Source: an uncultured Gammaproteobacteria bacterium (GTDB lineage: Bacteria; Pseudomonadota; Gammaproteobacteria; Pseudomonadales; Porticoccaceae). Taken from it: a stretch of DNA of 38,644 nucleotides. The notes beneath the pieces were generated by a model. It worked only from the letters and a program-made list of their open reading frames with translations. It was not told the origin of the DNA and did no database searches. How positions within the stretch are numbered: position 1 is the stretch's first letter; each line of letters begins with the position of its first letter. Made by a program: the position numbers and the translations under genes. Location: positions 1 through 38,644 of the forward strand of contig CAJXRS010000015.1 in the NCBI GenBank assembly GCA_913060555.1. Direction: 5' to 3'. Below are positions 1-8,166 of the stretch, piece after piece.

Positions 1-88
1 CCGGGCGCATCGAACCGTCGACTGGCGATTCACCACCAACGACGCACGAATCAAGCTGAAACGCCTCTATCCGCAACTATCTGATTGA
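1..88 (+). CDS. IS630-family transposase, C-terminal end (partial, runs off left edge)
   Basis: The frame starting at base 2 is open to a TGA at 86-88 and reads as the last 28 residues of a transposase. It contains the segment DWRFTTNDARIKLKRLYP, which matches the conserved C-terminus of IS630/Tc1-type DDE transposases. The catalytic residues would lie upstream, outside the window. No terminal inverted repeat can be confirmed after the stop, because the matching left end is not visible. The identification rests on one short but characteristic motif. Confidence 0.7.
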   Translation, partial: RAHRTVDWRFTTNDARIKLKRLYPQLSD

Positions 89-164
89 GAGACTACTAGT
101 GGGCCGCGCCGCTGGCCGCTGGCCGCCGGGTTGAATACACTGCCGTCCCGCAGCGGAGGTTGCC

Positions 165-446
165 ATGGACCCCAAACTCTTCTTCACGGTGTTCGGCACC
201 GTGTTGCTTGCCGAACTCGGCGACAAGACCCAGATCGCCACTTTCCTGTTCGCCGCAGACGGCAGCACCAGCAAATGGACGGTGTTCGCCGGTGCCGCGT
301 TGGCGCTGGTGGTCACCAGTGCCATCGCCGTGGCTGCGGCGGGACTGATCAGTCAGTGGCTGTCGGACAAGGTGCTGGGCTACGGGGCCGGCGGCCTGTT
401 CCTGACGCTGGGCGCCATTACCCTCTACCAGACCGCTCGCGCCTGA
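165..446 (+). CDS. Half-size UPF0016/GDT1 (TMEM165-type) cation transporter
   Basis: This 93-residue, very hydrophobic protein has about three membrane segments. It carries a single ELGDKTQ motif at residues 17-23, the E-x-G-D-K/R-S/T signature of the UPF0016/GDT1 family. Members of that family move Mn2+ or Ca2+ (and perhaps H+) across membranes. Most have two such repeats in about 190-230 residues, so this is a half-size form that would have to dimerise or pair with another half-protein. ATG at 165 follows a good ribosome site (GCGGAGG, 153-159). Its stop is 9 bp from the end of the convergent esterase gene. Family assignment is firm; substrate is inferred from the family. Confidence 0.85.
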   Translation: MDPKLFFTVFGTVLLAELGDKTQIATFLFAADGSTSKWTVFAGAALALVVTSAIAVAAAGLISQWLSDKVLGYGAGGLFLTLGAITLYQTARA

Positions 447-455
447 TCCCCGGGG

Positions 456-1529
456 TCAGACGACCCCCGTCGCGCGCCCCGTCAGGGCTTCGAACCAGGG
501 CATCACCAACTCGCGGTGGATGCGATAGGGATAGGCGTGACCCCAGTCTGGCAGTTCGTCGAAGCGGATGTCGTAGCCCAGATGTTTGAGCAGGCCGCAA
601 GTACTGCGCACCGTCTGTATCGGAAAGATGTGGTCATGAACGCCGTGCACCACCAAAAGCGGCACCTCGCGGCCCTCGCGGCGGCGCAGCAGGGGTTCGG
701 CGATCTGACTCAACTCTCCGGCGATGGGCGCCACCCCGGCAAAGTATTCCGACGCCAGCAAGGCCAGCAGGTAGCTGAAGGTCGCCCCGTCGGACAGCCC
801 GCTGAGAAACACCCGTTGGCGATCGATGCGGTATTCGGCGGCGGCCCGATCGATGGCCGCGGTTACCGAGGCGACGTCGACCGGCGGCTCCAGTATCGAC
901 CAGGTGATGTCCGTCGACTTGGGCGCCAGCACCAGATAACCGTGCTCGGCGGCCAGCCGCTGCCAGGTCCACAGGTATTCGCGGCCGTTCCCGGAAGCCC
1001 CGTGCAGCGCCACGATCAGCGGCCAGTCGCGGTCCCCCGGGTAACCGTCCGGCACATAAAGCGCACAGGCCTCGTGATCGTCGCAGGACTCCCACCTGAT
1101 CAGGCCGACGCCGCTGCCATCGGCGGCCGGCTCGGCGCTTCGCCCAAAATACTCGATCAACACAGGCAGTTGCCCGCGCAGCGGATACAGTTGTTCCAGG
1201 GTCTGTACCAGCAGTTGCCGGCATTGCACGAAACTGGTGATGAAGGTCGCCCCCTCACCCCGCAGCCAGAGCTGGGCGGCGTCCTCGCAGCGGGTCGCGG
1301 CGGCGACCAGCTGCCGGTGCAGATCCGCGCACTCCGGCGGTGGCTCGAGGGCCATCAGGGCGTGCCGGGTGGCGGGAATCAGCGGATCCAGCGCGGTTCG
1401 CAGCCGCTCCTGAGATGCGCCGACTTCCCCAAAGCGCAGATCCTCGAACTCCGCCTCGAAGGCTTCCAGGGTCAGGAGCAGATAGTGCTCCAGCAGGCGC
1501 AGTTGTGTGCCGTAGTCTTCCTGGTTCAT
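456..1529 (-). CDS. Alpha/beta-hydrolase (esterase, PHB-depolymerase/phospholipase-like) with extra N-terminal domain
   Basis: This 357-residue protein has two parts. Residues 1-130 are mostly helical and I do not recognise them. Residues 155-350 form an alpha/beta-hydrolase domain: LIVALHGASGNG (171-182) provides the oxyanion loop, GLSDG (244-248) the nucleophile Ser246, VHDH the acid Asp299, and WGHAYP the His331. The pattern resembles the phospholipase/carboxylesterase and PHB-depolymerase-like esterases, which cleave carboxylic esters. No signal peptide is visible, so it is probably cytoplasmic. It is convergent with the UPF0016 gene and has no operon partner in the window. The substrate cannot be told from sequence. 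Confidence 0.8.
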   Translation of the reverse strand: MNQEDYGTQLRLLEHYLLLTLEAFEAEFEDLRFGEVGASQERLRTALDPLIPATRHALMALEPPPECADLHRQLVAAATRCEDAAQLWLRGEGATFITSFVQCRQLLVQTLEQLYPLRGQLPVLIEYFGRSAEPAADGSGVGLIRWESCDDHEACALYVPDGYPGDRDWPLIVALHGASGNGREYLWTWQRLAAEHGYLVLAPKSTDITWSILEPPVDVASVTAAIDRAAAEYRIDRQRVFLSGLSDGATFSYLLALLASEYFAGVAPIAGELSQIAEPLLRRREGREVPLLVVHGVHDHIFPIQTVRSTCGLLKHLGYDIRFDELPDWGHAYPYRIHRELVMPWFEALTGRATGVV

Positions 1530-1741
1530 GGCCTGGGTCTCGCCGTTATCGCCGCACTTGTCGATCCTCTCCAGACTGGCAGAGCAGTTCCTGGTCGGGG
1601 ACTGCCGAACAACAGCCGGGGACCGGGCGTATTGCGCAGGGCCCGGAAGCTATCGATTCTGACAGCGGATCACCTTAACGCAACCGGCAGAGCCGTGGCG
1701 GCCCCGGGCCCGAACACCGACAGTTTTGGGGTCCCAAGGTT

Positions 1742-2090
1742 ATCGCGGCGGGGAGTGCATCGCGGCGAGGGCGCCGCTCCCACAGGGGCACCGCTCCTGT
1801 CCGGGCGCCGGTTGCAGGAGGCCCGCCCCCGGGCCAATGGGGTCGGGTTGGCACCCGGGGATGGCCAAGGTGTCCGGGTTGATCGCGGCGCGGAGTCCAT
1901 CGCGGCCAAGGCGCCGCTCCCACAGGGAGGCCGCTCCTGCCCGGGCACCGGTTGTAGGAGGCCCGCCCCCGGGCCGATGAGCTCGGGTTGGCGCCCGGGG
2001 ATGGCCAAGGTGTCCGGATTGATCGCGGCGGGGAGTCCATCGCGGCCAAGGCGCCGCTCCCACAGGGAGGCCGCTCCTGTCCGGGCGAGA
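1742..2090. repeat. Tandem array of a 140-bp REP-like unit (about 2.5 copies) upstream of folE
   Basis: The block starting ATCGCGGCG recurs at 1742, 1882 and 2022, exactly 140 bp apart; the third copy breaks off near 2090. Each unit contains the core CGCCGCTCCCACAGG followed by a GCTCCTG segment and a CCCGCCCCCGGGCC segment. On the minus strand the core reads CTGTGGGAGCGGCGCC...GCCGCGAT, the typical look of gammaproteobacterial REP elements, and it can fold into GC-rich hairpins. The gene-free stretch is 1530-2206. I see nothing recognisable in 1530-1741; 2091-2206 must hold the folE promoter. Reading frames across the array on both strands are artefacts of its GC content. Confidence 0.9.
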
Positions 2091-2206
2091 CAGGCACCCG
2101 CCGACCCGCCCGCTTCCGCCCCCCGCAGCGGATGCCGCGACGCTTTACCTTTGCGGCGCCCTCACTTAGGGTAGCCATCCGCCACCAAACCAACAAGACA
2201 CCGACC

Positions 2207-2749
2207 ATGCGCGACCACTACCGCAAGATCATCGAGTTCATCGGCGAGGACCCCAGCCGGCCCGGTCTGCTGGATACCCCCGAGCGCGCCGCCAAGGCGA
2301 TGGCGTTTCTCACCGGTGGTTATCGCCAGGATCTCGGTGAGGTGGTCAACGATGCACTGTTCCCCAGCGACAGCAGCGAAATGGTGATCGTCCAGAATAT
2401 CGAGCTGTATTCCCTGTGCGAACACCACTTGCTGCCGTTCATCGGCAAGTGCCACGTGGGTTATATCCCCAATGGCGTGGTGCTGGGCCTCTCCAAGGTC
2501 GCGCGCGTGGTCGACATGTTCGCCCACCGGCTGCAGATCCAGGAGAGCCTGACCACCCAGATCGCCGCCGCCATCGAGCAGGTCACGGGCGCCCTCGGCG
2601 TCGGGGTGATCATCGAAGCGCAGCACATGTGCATGATGATGCGCGGTGTCGAGAAACAGAATTCCACCACCAAGACCTCGGCGATGCTCGGCGCCTTCCG
2701 CCAGCGGCAGGCGACGCGCCACGAGTTTCTGTCCCTGATCAGCCACTGA
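2207..2749 (+). CDS. folE: GTP cyclohydrolase I
   Basis: FolE converts GTP to 7,8-dihydroneopterin triphosphate, the first step of tetrahydrofolate and pterin synthesis, as a cytoplasmic toroidal multimer. The 180-residue protein has the zinc ligands of the family: Cys71 and His74 in LCEHHLLPF and Cys142 in QHMCMMMRG. The substrate-binding segments ESLTTQ and [10 protein letters not shown] are also present. The frame is open upstream to 1988 but only repeat-derived sequence lies there. ATG 2207 gives the normal short form and matches the family start ([16 protein letters not shown]). It is convergent with a hydrolase gene 60 bp away, and the REP array lies 117 bp upstream. Confidence 0.95.
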   Translation: MRDHYRKIIEFIGEDPSRPGLLDTPERAAKAMAFLTGGYRQDLGEVVNDALFPSDSSEMVIVQNIELYSLCEHHLLPFIGKCHVGYIPNGVVLGLSKVARVVDMFAHRLQIQESLTTQIAAAIEQVTGALGVGVIIEAQHMCMMMRGVEKQNSTTKTSAMLGAFRQRQATRHEFLSLISH

Positions 2750-2808
2750 GCCGGAGCCAACGCGGCGGATCCCCAATCATCCCCACCGCTACCCCGGCGA
2801 CCGCTGGT

Positions 2809-3663
2809 CTAACCTGAGTCGCGTGCAGTGAAGAATGCCGCCAGCCGCTCGGCCACTTCCGGCGCCGGCTCTTCCATGTGGAAATGGTGGCCGCCCGGCA
2901 CCTCGGCGATGGCCAGCGCAGGGGCGTGCGCCTCCATGCCGTAGAAGCGGGACTTCCGCGCCAGATCGGAGAGCAACAGCAGGATCGGGCAGTCGATGCG
3001 CTCGACGAAAGCGCGCACCAGTTCCGGGGTCAGCTTGACCTCTGAAGCAAGCTTGAGCTTTTCGTCACTGCGCCAGCACCAGCCATCCGCGGTCTGCCGG
3101 GCGCCACGTGCGACGATGTCCGGCGCGGACAGTACCGAAAGCGGCGTCGGGCCGCGCAGGCGGGTGGCGGCCAGGGCGTCGCGGTCGGGATACACCCGGA
3201 TCTCGCGGCCGGCGCGGGCGGCGCGCCCGACAATGGCGTCGCGCAGCTGTTCGGGCGCTCCACCGACGCTCTGGGTGCCGGGCACGAAACTGTCGAGCAA
3301 CCCCAGGCGAATGATGCGCTCAGGGAAGGTGCCGGCGGCGAGCGTGCAGATCATGGCGCCGCGCGAATGCCCGAGCAGCGAGAAGCGCTGCCAGCCCAGC
3401 TGTGCGGCCACCGAATGGATGACGCCGACATCCTGCCAAATGTTGTAGGTGCCGTCCGCGGAGCGATGGTCACTGTGGCCGTGGCCCGGCAGATCCAGCG
3501 CGATCAGCCGCACGCCGCGCAGCAGGCGGCCCAGGGGCGCGAAGCTGCCGCAGTTGTCCAGCCAGCCGTGCAGGGCGAGCAGCGGCACCCCCTGGGGGTC
3601 ACCCCACTCGACCGCGGCGATGCGCAGACCGTCATGCAGGAAGCTGTGTTCCATCGGCGGCAT
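2809..3663 (-). CDS. Alpha/beta-fold hydrolase
   Basis: This is a 284-residue alpha/beta-hydrolase of the serine hydrolase/epoxide-hydrolase-like group. It has an HGW oxyanion loop (LLALHGWLDNCGSF), a DLPGHGHS loop, the nucleophile elbow GHSRG (Ser100 in this numbering) and a C-terminal GGHHFHMEEP with the catalytic histidine. The frame extends to a TTG at 3690 next to the stop of sixA. ATG 3663 (MPPMEHSFLHDG) is preferred, with 3654 as another option. It is the last gene of the gpsA-sixA-hydrolase run on the minus strand, probably co-transcribed. The substrate is unknown; an ester or thioester is likely. Confidence 0.82.
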   Translation of the reverse strand: MPPMEHSFLHDGLRIAAVEWGDPQGVPLLALHGWLDNCGSFAPLGRLLRGVRLIALDLPGHGHSDHRSADGTYNIWQDVGVIHSVAAQLGWQRFSLLGHSRGAMICTLAAGTFPERIIRLGLLDSFVPGTQSVGGAPEQLRDAIVGRAARAGREIRVYPDRDALAATRLRGPTPLSVLSAPDIVARGARQTADGWCWRSDEKLKLASEVKLTPELVRAFVERIDCPILLLLSDLARKSRFYGMEAHAPALAIAEVPGGHHFHMEEPAPEVAERLAAFFTARDSG

Positions 3664-3691
3664 ATCCAGATCCCGGGCGGCGCAGGTCAAT

Positions 3692-4162
3692 TCAATCCGG
3701 CGGCTGCTCGCGCCACTGGAGCCGCGCGCCGCCGCGCCCCAGCGCGGTCACTTCGAGGGCGACCAGATGCCCGGGCGCCATGGGCGCCATGGGCGCCAAG
3801 CCGTCGGCGTCGGTGAGGTAATCCAGCAGGTCGCCCACCAGCGGCTGATGGCTGACCAGCAGCAGCGTCTCGAAGCCGCTGTGCTCGGCAAAGGCGACCA
3901 CCCCACCGACCCTGGCCCCCGGCGCCAACGCCGGCTCCACCGCGAAATCGCCGGTGAAATGCAGCACTCGCATGAACTCCGCCGCGGTCTGCCGGGTGCG
4001 CTGATAGGGGCTGCAGACCACCGCCTGCAGCCCTGCCAGGCGCGCCGCCGCCGCCTCCGCCACCGCCCGCACCCCGGCCCGGCCGCGCGGCGTCAGGCGC
4101 CGCTCCGCATCACTGCCGGCCTGGGGCTCGGCCTCGCCGTGACGCAGGATATAGAGTTTCAC
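3692..4162 (-). CDS. sixA: Phosphohistidine phosphatase SixA
   Basis: This 156-residue member of the histidine phosphatase superfamily starts MKLYILRHGEAE, with the RHG motif and nucleophile His8. The second histidine is His105 in SHQPLVG. Length and start match SixA, which removes phosphate from phosphohistidine on phosphotransfer proteins (in E. coli ArcB and the nitrogen-PTS protein NPr). Its ATG overlaps the gpsA stop by 4 bp (4159-4162), implying translational coupling. Residues 123-130 read as an A-P-M repeat encoded by a 9-bp DNA repeat, which may be slippage-prone. The partner in this organism cannot be seen. Confidence 0.88.
   Translation of the reverse strand: MKLYILRHGEAEPQAGSDAERRLTPRGRAGVRAVAEAAAARLAGLQAVVCSPYQRTRQTAAEFMRVLHFTGDFAVEPALAPGARVGGVVAFAEHSGFETLLLVSHQPLVGDLLDYLTDADGLAPMAPMAPGHLVALEVTALGRGGARLQWREQPPD
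3773..3798. repeat. 9-bp in-frame microrepeat inside sixA (2.9 copies of GGGCGCCAT)
   Basis: GGGCGCCAT occurs twice in a row, followed by GGGCGCCA. On the coding (minus) strand this adds A-P-M units to SixA in frame. A unit that is a multiple of three can change copy number by slippage without breaking the gene. Confidence 0.8.
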
Positions 4163-5190
4163 GCCGGCCGCTCCCAGCCGACCCGGAACTCGACGTCGTC
4201 GCTGCGCTCCGACACCGCCATGCCCTCCAGCACCCGGGGGATCGACTGCCCCTCGAACAGCACCGCATGCAAGGCGCTCACCAGCGGCATGTAGACACCC
4301 AGCTCGTCCGCCTTGCGCTTGACCATCCGGGTGGTATTGATGCCCTCGGCGACCTGGCCGATCTCGGCGCGGGCCGCTTCCAGCGAACGGCCGGCGGCGA
4401 GTGCGCGGCCGATGCGGAAGTTGCGGCTCAGGGTCGAGGTACAGGTGACGAACAGATCGCCGACCCCGCTCAGGCCCAGGAAGGTCATGGGGTTGGCGCC
4501 CAGGGTGGCGGCGAAGCGGGTCATCTCCGCCAAGCTGCGGGTGAGCAGCACCGCCATGGTGTTCTGCCCCAGGCCCAACTGGGTGGCCATGCCGGCTTCG
4601 ATGGCATAGATGTTCTTCAGCGCGCCGGCGAGCTCGACACCGAACACGTCCGGATTGGCGTAGACCCGGAAATAAGGCGTCGCCAGCAGCCGCTGCACGA
4701 GCTCGCAGACCTCGGCGTCGGCGCTGGCGATGACGGTCGCGGTGATGTCGTGGCGCGCCACTTCGCGAGCGAGGTTGGGGCCGCTGATCACCCCGATGCG
4801 GGCCTCGGGGAGATGCCGGACAAGCAGCTCGCTCATGCGGGTGAAACCCTCGGGGGCGAAGCCCTTGGCGGTGCTGATGACCACGGTGCCCGCGCCAATG
4901 CCCGGCGCGGCGCGCTGCGCCACCGCCTCGAAGGCACCGCTGGGCACGGAAAAGAATACCAGCTCGGCATCCGCCAGCACGGCGTCCAGGTCGGCGCTGA
5001 TCGCCAGCCGGGGATCCAGCTCATAGTCGGGCAGATAGCGCTGGTTGCGCCGCATTGCCCGGCACTCGGCGGCCTGCTCCGGGTCGCGCATCCACAGGCT
5101 GGTGGGATGGCCGTTGCCGGCGATCATGTTGGCGATGGCGGTGCCGAAACTGCCACCACCGAGCACGGCGATGCGGGGAACTGCAACCAT
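4159..5190 (-). CDS. gpsA: Glycerol-3-phosphate dehydrogenase [NAD(P)+]
   Basis: GpsA reduces dihydroxyacetone phosphate to sn-glycerol 3-phosphate, the backbone for phospholipids, in the cytoplasm. The 343-residue protein has the Rossmann motif GGGSFG (11-16), the TAKGF segment with Lys109, the ISGPN block, the catalytic Lys192 in GALKNIYA, and the RNFRIG and AEGINTT segments of the C-terminal domain. Length is standard. ATG 5190 gives the normal N-terminus (MVAVPRIAVLGGGSFG). It heads a run with sixA (4-bp overlap) and the downstream hydrolase. Confidence 0.95.
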   Translation of the reverse strand: MVAVPRIAVLGGGSFGTAIANMIAGNGHPTSLWMRDPEQAAECRAMRRNQRYLPDYELDPRLAISADLDAVLADAELVFFSVPSGAFEAVAQRAAPGIGAGTVVISTAKGFAPEGFTRMSELLVRHLPEARIGVISGPNLAREVARHDITATVIASADAEVCELVQRLLATPYFRVYANPDVFGVELAGALKNIYAIEAGMATQLGLGQNTMAVLLTRSLAEMTRFAATLGANPMTFLGLSGVGDLFVTCTSTLSRNFRIGRALAAGRSLEAARAEIGQVAEGINTTRMVKRKADELGVYMPLVSALHAVLFEGQSIPRVLEGMAVSERSDDVEFRVGWERPA

Positions 5191-5287
5191 CTCAGCGCGC
5201 CGATCCTGGGGAGGCCACCATTATCCGGTCCGGCAAAAAGGCATTGCAACCATCACCGGAGACGAGTGTGCGCGACCGGCAACGGAT

Positions 5288-6052
5288 TCAGCCCAACTCG
5301 AAATCGACGATCACCGGCAGGTGATCGCTCGCCACCCGGGCCAGCTGGTGGCGGCAGGTCTGCGCCGAGACCAGCTTCAGCTTGCCCCGGTAGTAGAGCC
5401 GGTCGAGCCCACCGCGCGGCGCGAACGAGGGGAAGGACTTGATCGACCTGGTGCGGTGGCGGGACTCCAGATCGGTGGCGCAGCGCAGCCCCATGCCCTC
5501 CACGAACAATGCCCGCAGGCGCGACAGCCAATCGTTGAAATCACCGCCGACGATACAGGCGCAGCGCTGATCGACCTCGGCGAATTCCTTCGATCGCAGC
5601 AACAGACCGGCCTGGCGCTGGCGCTCCTGGGTGGCGAGACCCAAGTGCAGATTGAAGACTTCCAGCCGGAACAGGCTCCCCCGTCCGCGGTCAATCTCGA
5701 TGGCGGTATGCTGGCAGCCGCGCCGCTTCAGATCGCCGATGGTGAGATCGATATTGCGTTCGCGGGCAATGGGATGGCGGCTCAGGGTGGCGTTGCCGTA
5801 GCGGCCCTTGCGCAGGCTGACGTTATGTCCAGCCGCGTAGTAGGGGTAATCGAGCGCCGCGGCCAGCTCCCGGGCCATGTCCTGCTCCCGGGAGCGCGGC
5901 GCGCCTTCGTCGACTTCCTGCAGCAGCACGATGTCCGGATCGTGATCGCCGAGGATGCGCACGATACGCTCGGGCTGAAAGCGCCGGTCGAGGCCGATGG
6001 CGCGATGGATGTTGTAGGTGACGACGCGCAGTCTGGTCACTGCGGAGTTCAT
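5288..6052 (-). CDS. Endonuclease/exonuclease/phosphatase (EEP) family hydrolase
   Basis: This 254-residue protein has the full set of EEP metal and catalytic motifs: TYNIHR (Asn14), LLQEV (Glu46), FNLHLG (His136), GGDFND (Asp171, Asn173) and SDHLPV (Asp243, His244). The family is Mg2+-dependent and cleaves phosphodiesters in DNA, RNA, phospholipids or inositol phosphates. Short bacterial proteins of this layout are often annotated as metal-dependent hydrolases or cardiolipin-synthase-associated EEP proteins, without proof. ATG 6052 has GGAGAGC just upstream; the frame also runs back to a TTG at 6070. It lies 43 bp downstream of htpG on the same strand and may be read through from the htpG promoter. 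No signal peptide is seen. Confidence 0.83.
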   Translation of the reverse strand: MNSAVTRLRVVTYNIHRAIGLDRRFQPERIVRILGDHDPDIVLLQEVDEGAPRSREQDMARELAAALDYPYYAAGHNVSLRKGRYGNATLSRHPIARERNIDLTIGDLKRRGCQHTAIEIDRGRGSLFRLEVFNLHLGLATQERQRQAGLLLRSKEFAEVDQRCACIVGGDFNDWLSRLRALFVEGMGLRCATDLESRHRTRSIKSFPSFAPRGGLDRLYYRGKLKLVSAQTCRHQLARVASDHLPVIVDFELG

Positions 6053-6095
6053 ATCCTGCTCTCCGGGCAACTGCGCCGCACACCCGTCGCGTGGT

Positions 6096-8009
6096 TCACC
6101 CGGCCAGCAGCAGGCGGTTCAGGCGGCGCACGAAGTCGGCGGGGTCTTCCAGCGCCTCGCCCGCCGCCAGTGCGGCCTGATCGTACAGCACCCGGGCCAG
6201 ATCGTCGCGCCGCTCGCTGTCTGTCTCGCTACCGATGCGGGCTACCAGGGGATGGTCGGGGTTCACTTCCAGCACCGGCTTGGCCTCCGGAACTTCCTGC
6301 CCGGATGCAGAGAGGATCTTGCGCATCTGCGGCCCCAGAGCGTGTTCAGCGAGCACCAGACAGGCAGGTGATTCGGTGAGCCGGGTGGAGATGCGCACTT
6401 CCGCCACACGCTCCCCCAGCGCCTCCTTGAGACGTTCGAGCGCGGCATCGCGCTCGGCAGGCTCCGCGCCGGCTTCCGCCGCGCTGTCCTCGCCGGCTTC
6501 CCCCAGGTCGAGCTCACCGCGACTGATATCGCACAACGGCTTGCCGTCGAATTCGCGCAGGTGAGACATCGCCCACTCATCGATCCGCTCGCCGAGCAGG
6601 AGCACCTCGATGCCGCGCTTGGCGAATACCTCCAGGTAGGGGCTGCTGCGGGCAGCGCGCTCGCTGTCGGCGATCAGATAGTAGATTTTTTGCTGTTCGG
6701 GACCCATGGCCGCGACATAGTCCGCCAGCCCGATGCGGCCGTCCCCGGACCTGGTGCTGGCGAGCCGCAACAGCCCGGCGATCCGCTCGCGGTTGGCATG
6801 ATCTTCGCCCAGACCCTCCTTGAGGACATTGCCGAATTCCGCCCAGAAGGCCAGATAATCGTCGCTTCTATCCCGCGCCACACCTTCCAGCAGATCCAGC
6901 ACCCGCTTGGTGAGCGCGCCGCGGATGGTATCCACCGCGGGAGTGCGCTGCAGCAGCTCCCGGGAAACATTGAGCGGCAGGTCCGCGCAGTCGACCACGC
7001 CGCGCACGAAGCGCAGATACAGCGGCAGAAACTGCTCGGCATCGTCCATGATGAAGGTACGCTGGATATACAGCTTGAGGCCGCGCGGGGCGTCGCGGTT
7101 GTAGAGATCGAAAGGTGCGTGGGCCGGCACATAGATCAGGCTGGTGTATTCCAGCTTGCCCTCGACCTTGTTGTGCGCCCAGACCAGGGGTTCCCGGAAA
7201 TCGTGGGAAACGTGCTGGTAGAACGCCCGGTATTCCTCGTCCCCGATATCGCTCTTGGGACGGGTCCAGAGCGCAGCGGCGCTGTTGACCCGCTCGTACA
7301 CCGGCTGCGCTTCGCCACCGGCATCCTCCGCGGCGTCGCCATCCGCTTGGGGCGGCGGGGGCGGGGCGCGCATCTCCACCGGGATGGCGATGTGATCGGA
7401 ATACTTCTTCACCAGCGCGCGCAGCCGCCAGTCGTTCTCGTAGTCGCGGGCATCCTCCTTGAGATGCAGGATCACGCTGGTCCCGCGCGCGGCGCGCTCG
7501 ATGGTCTCGACGATGAACTCCGCCTCGCCGTCACAGCTCCAGCGCACCCCCTGCTCGGCCGCCAGGTCGGCGCGCCGACTCTCCACCAGGATGCGGTCGG
7601 CGACCAGAAAACCGGAGTAGAAGCCGATGCCGAACTGGCCGATGAGTTGCGCGTCCTGCTGCTGGTCGCCGCTCAGGCTGCCGAGGAATTCCTCGGTGCC
7701 GGAGCGCGCGATGGTGCCCAGGTTGGCAACCGCCTCCTCCCGAGACATGCCGATGCCGTTGTCGGTGATGGTGACGACATGGGCTTCGGGATCGACCTCG
7801 ATGCGCACCCGCAGCTCGGGGTCATCGGCCAGCAGGGCGCCGTTCTCCAGCGCCGCGAAGCGCAACTTGTCGGCGGCATCCGAGGCGTTGGAGATGAGTT
7901 CGCGCAGGAAGATATCGCGGTTGCTGTACATCGAGTGGATCATCAGATGCAGCAAGCGCTTGGCTTCGGTCTGAAATCCCAGGGTTTGGGCTTGGACGGC
8001 CTCGGTCAT
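6096..8009 (-). CDS. htpG: Molecular chaperone HtpG (bacterial Hsp90)
   Basis: HtpG is the cytosolic ATP-driven Hsp90 chaperone. The 637-residue protein shows the GHKL ATPase features: [15 protein letters not shown] near the N-terminus, DNGIGM, and the lid/G-box [13 protein letters not shown]. The middle domain carries NVSRELLQ with the conserved arginine, and a C-terminal dimerisation domain follows. The linker after the N-domain is proline-rich, then acidic. Two adjacent ATGs (8012 and 8009) are possible; GGAGG at 8016-8020 fits 8009 better (6-nt gap). The frame stays open far upstream, but that part overlaps the promoter. A sigma-32 promoter lies directly upstream, so heat induction is expected. 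Confidence 0.96.
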   Translation of the reverse strand: MTEAVQAQTLGFQTEAKRLLHLMIHSMYSNRDIFLRELISNASDAADKLRFAALENGALLADDPELRVRIEVDPEAHVVTITDNGIGMSREEAVANLGTIARSGTEEFLGSLSGDQQQDAQLIGQFGIGFYSGFLVADRILVESRRADLAAEQGVRWSCDGEAEFIVETIERAARGTSVILHLKEDARDYENDWRLRALVKKYSDHIAIPVEMRAPPPPPQADGDAAEDAGGEAQPVYERVNSAAALWTRPKSDIGDEEYRAFYQHVSHDFREPLVWAHNKVEGKLEYTSLIYVPAHAPFDLYNRDAPRGLKLYIQRTFIMDDAEQFLPLYLRFVRGVVDCADLPLNVSRELLQRTPAVDTIRGALTKRVLDLLEGVARDRSDDYLAFWAEFGNVLKEGLGEDHANRERIAGLLRLASTRSGDGRIGLADYVAAMGPEQQKIYYLIADSERAARSSPYLEVFAKRGIEVLLLGERIDEWAMSHLREFDGKPLCDISRGELDLGEAGEDSAAEAGAEPAERDAALERLKEALGERVAEVRISTRLTESPACLVLAEHALGPQMRKILSASGQEVPEAKPVLEVNPDHPLVARIGSETDSERRDDLARVLYDQAALAAGEALEDPADFVRRLNRLLLAG

Positions 8010-8047
8010 CATTTCCCTCCGCGCAGGCTTGGTCGATCGCTGCCCTA

Positions 8048-8075
8048 AGATGGGTGCGCGAGCCCGGATTTCAAG
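8048..8075 (-). promoter_or_regulatory. Sigma-32 (heat-shock) promoter of htpG
   Basis: On the minus strand CTTGAAA (8069-8075) is followed after 13 bp by ACCCATCT (8048-8055). The sigma-32 consensus is CTTGAAA, 13-15 bp, CCCCATnT, so the -35 is perfect and the -10 differs at one position. It lies about 40 bp upstream of the htpG start. Confidence 0.8.
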
Positions 8076-8092
8076 CGCGCGGGGCCGGCAAA

Positions 8093-8120
8093 TTGTCCGC
8101 TCCGGGCCAGGCCTTATAAT
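8093..8120 (+). promoter_or_regulatory. Sigma-70-type promoter for the acyl-CoA ligase operon
   Basis: TTGTCC (8093-8098, four of six matches to TTGACA) and a perfect TATAAT (8115-8120) are separated by 16 bp. Transcription would begin near 8127, about 40 bp before the acyl-CoA ligase start. It is divergent from the htpG heat-shock promoter. Confidence 0.6.
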
Positions 8121-8166
8121 GGCGGGACAGCAAAAACGACACATCTCCGTTACAGGGAATCTCGCC

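Noticed and set aside
516-2174. Long plus-strand reading frame (552 codons) through the esterase gene and the repeat array
   Set aside because: It is antisense to a clear alpha/beta-hydrolase, has a low-complexity repeat-derived end and no family motif; a GC-rich shadow.
1675-2208. Several minus-strand and plus-strand frames across the repeat array
   Set aside because: Their sequences repeat with the 140-bp unit and are rich in Gly, Pro, Arg and Ala; they follow from repeat composition rather than coding.
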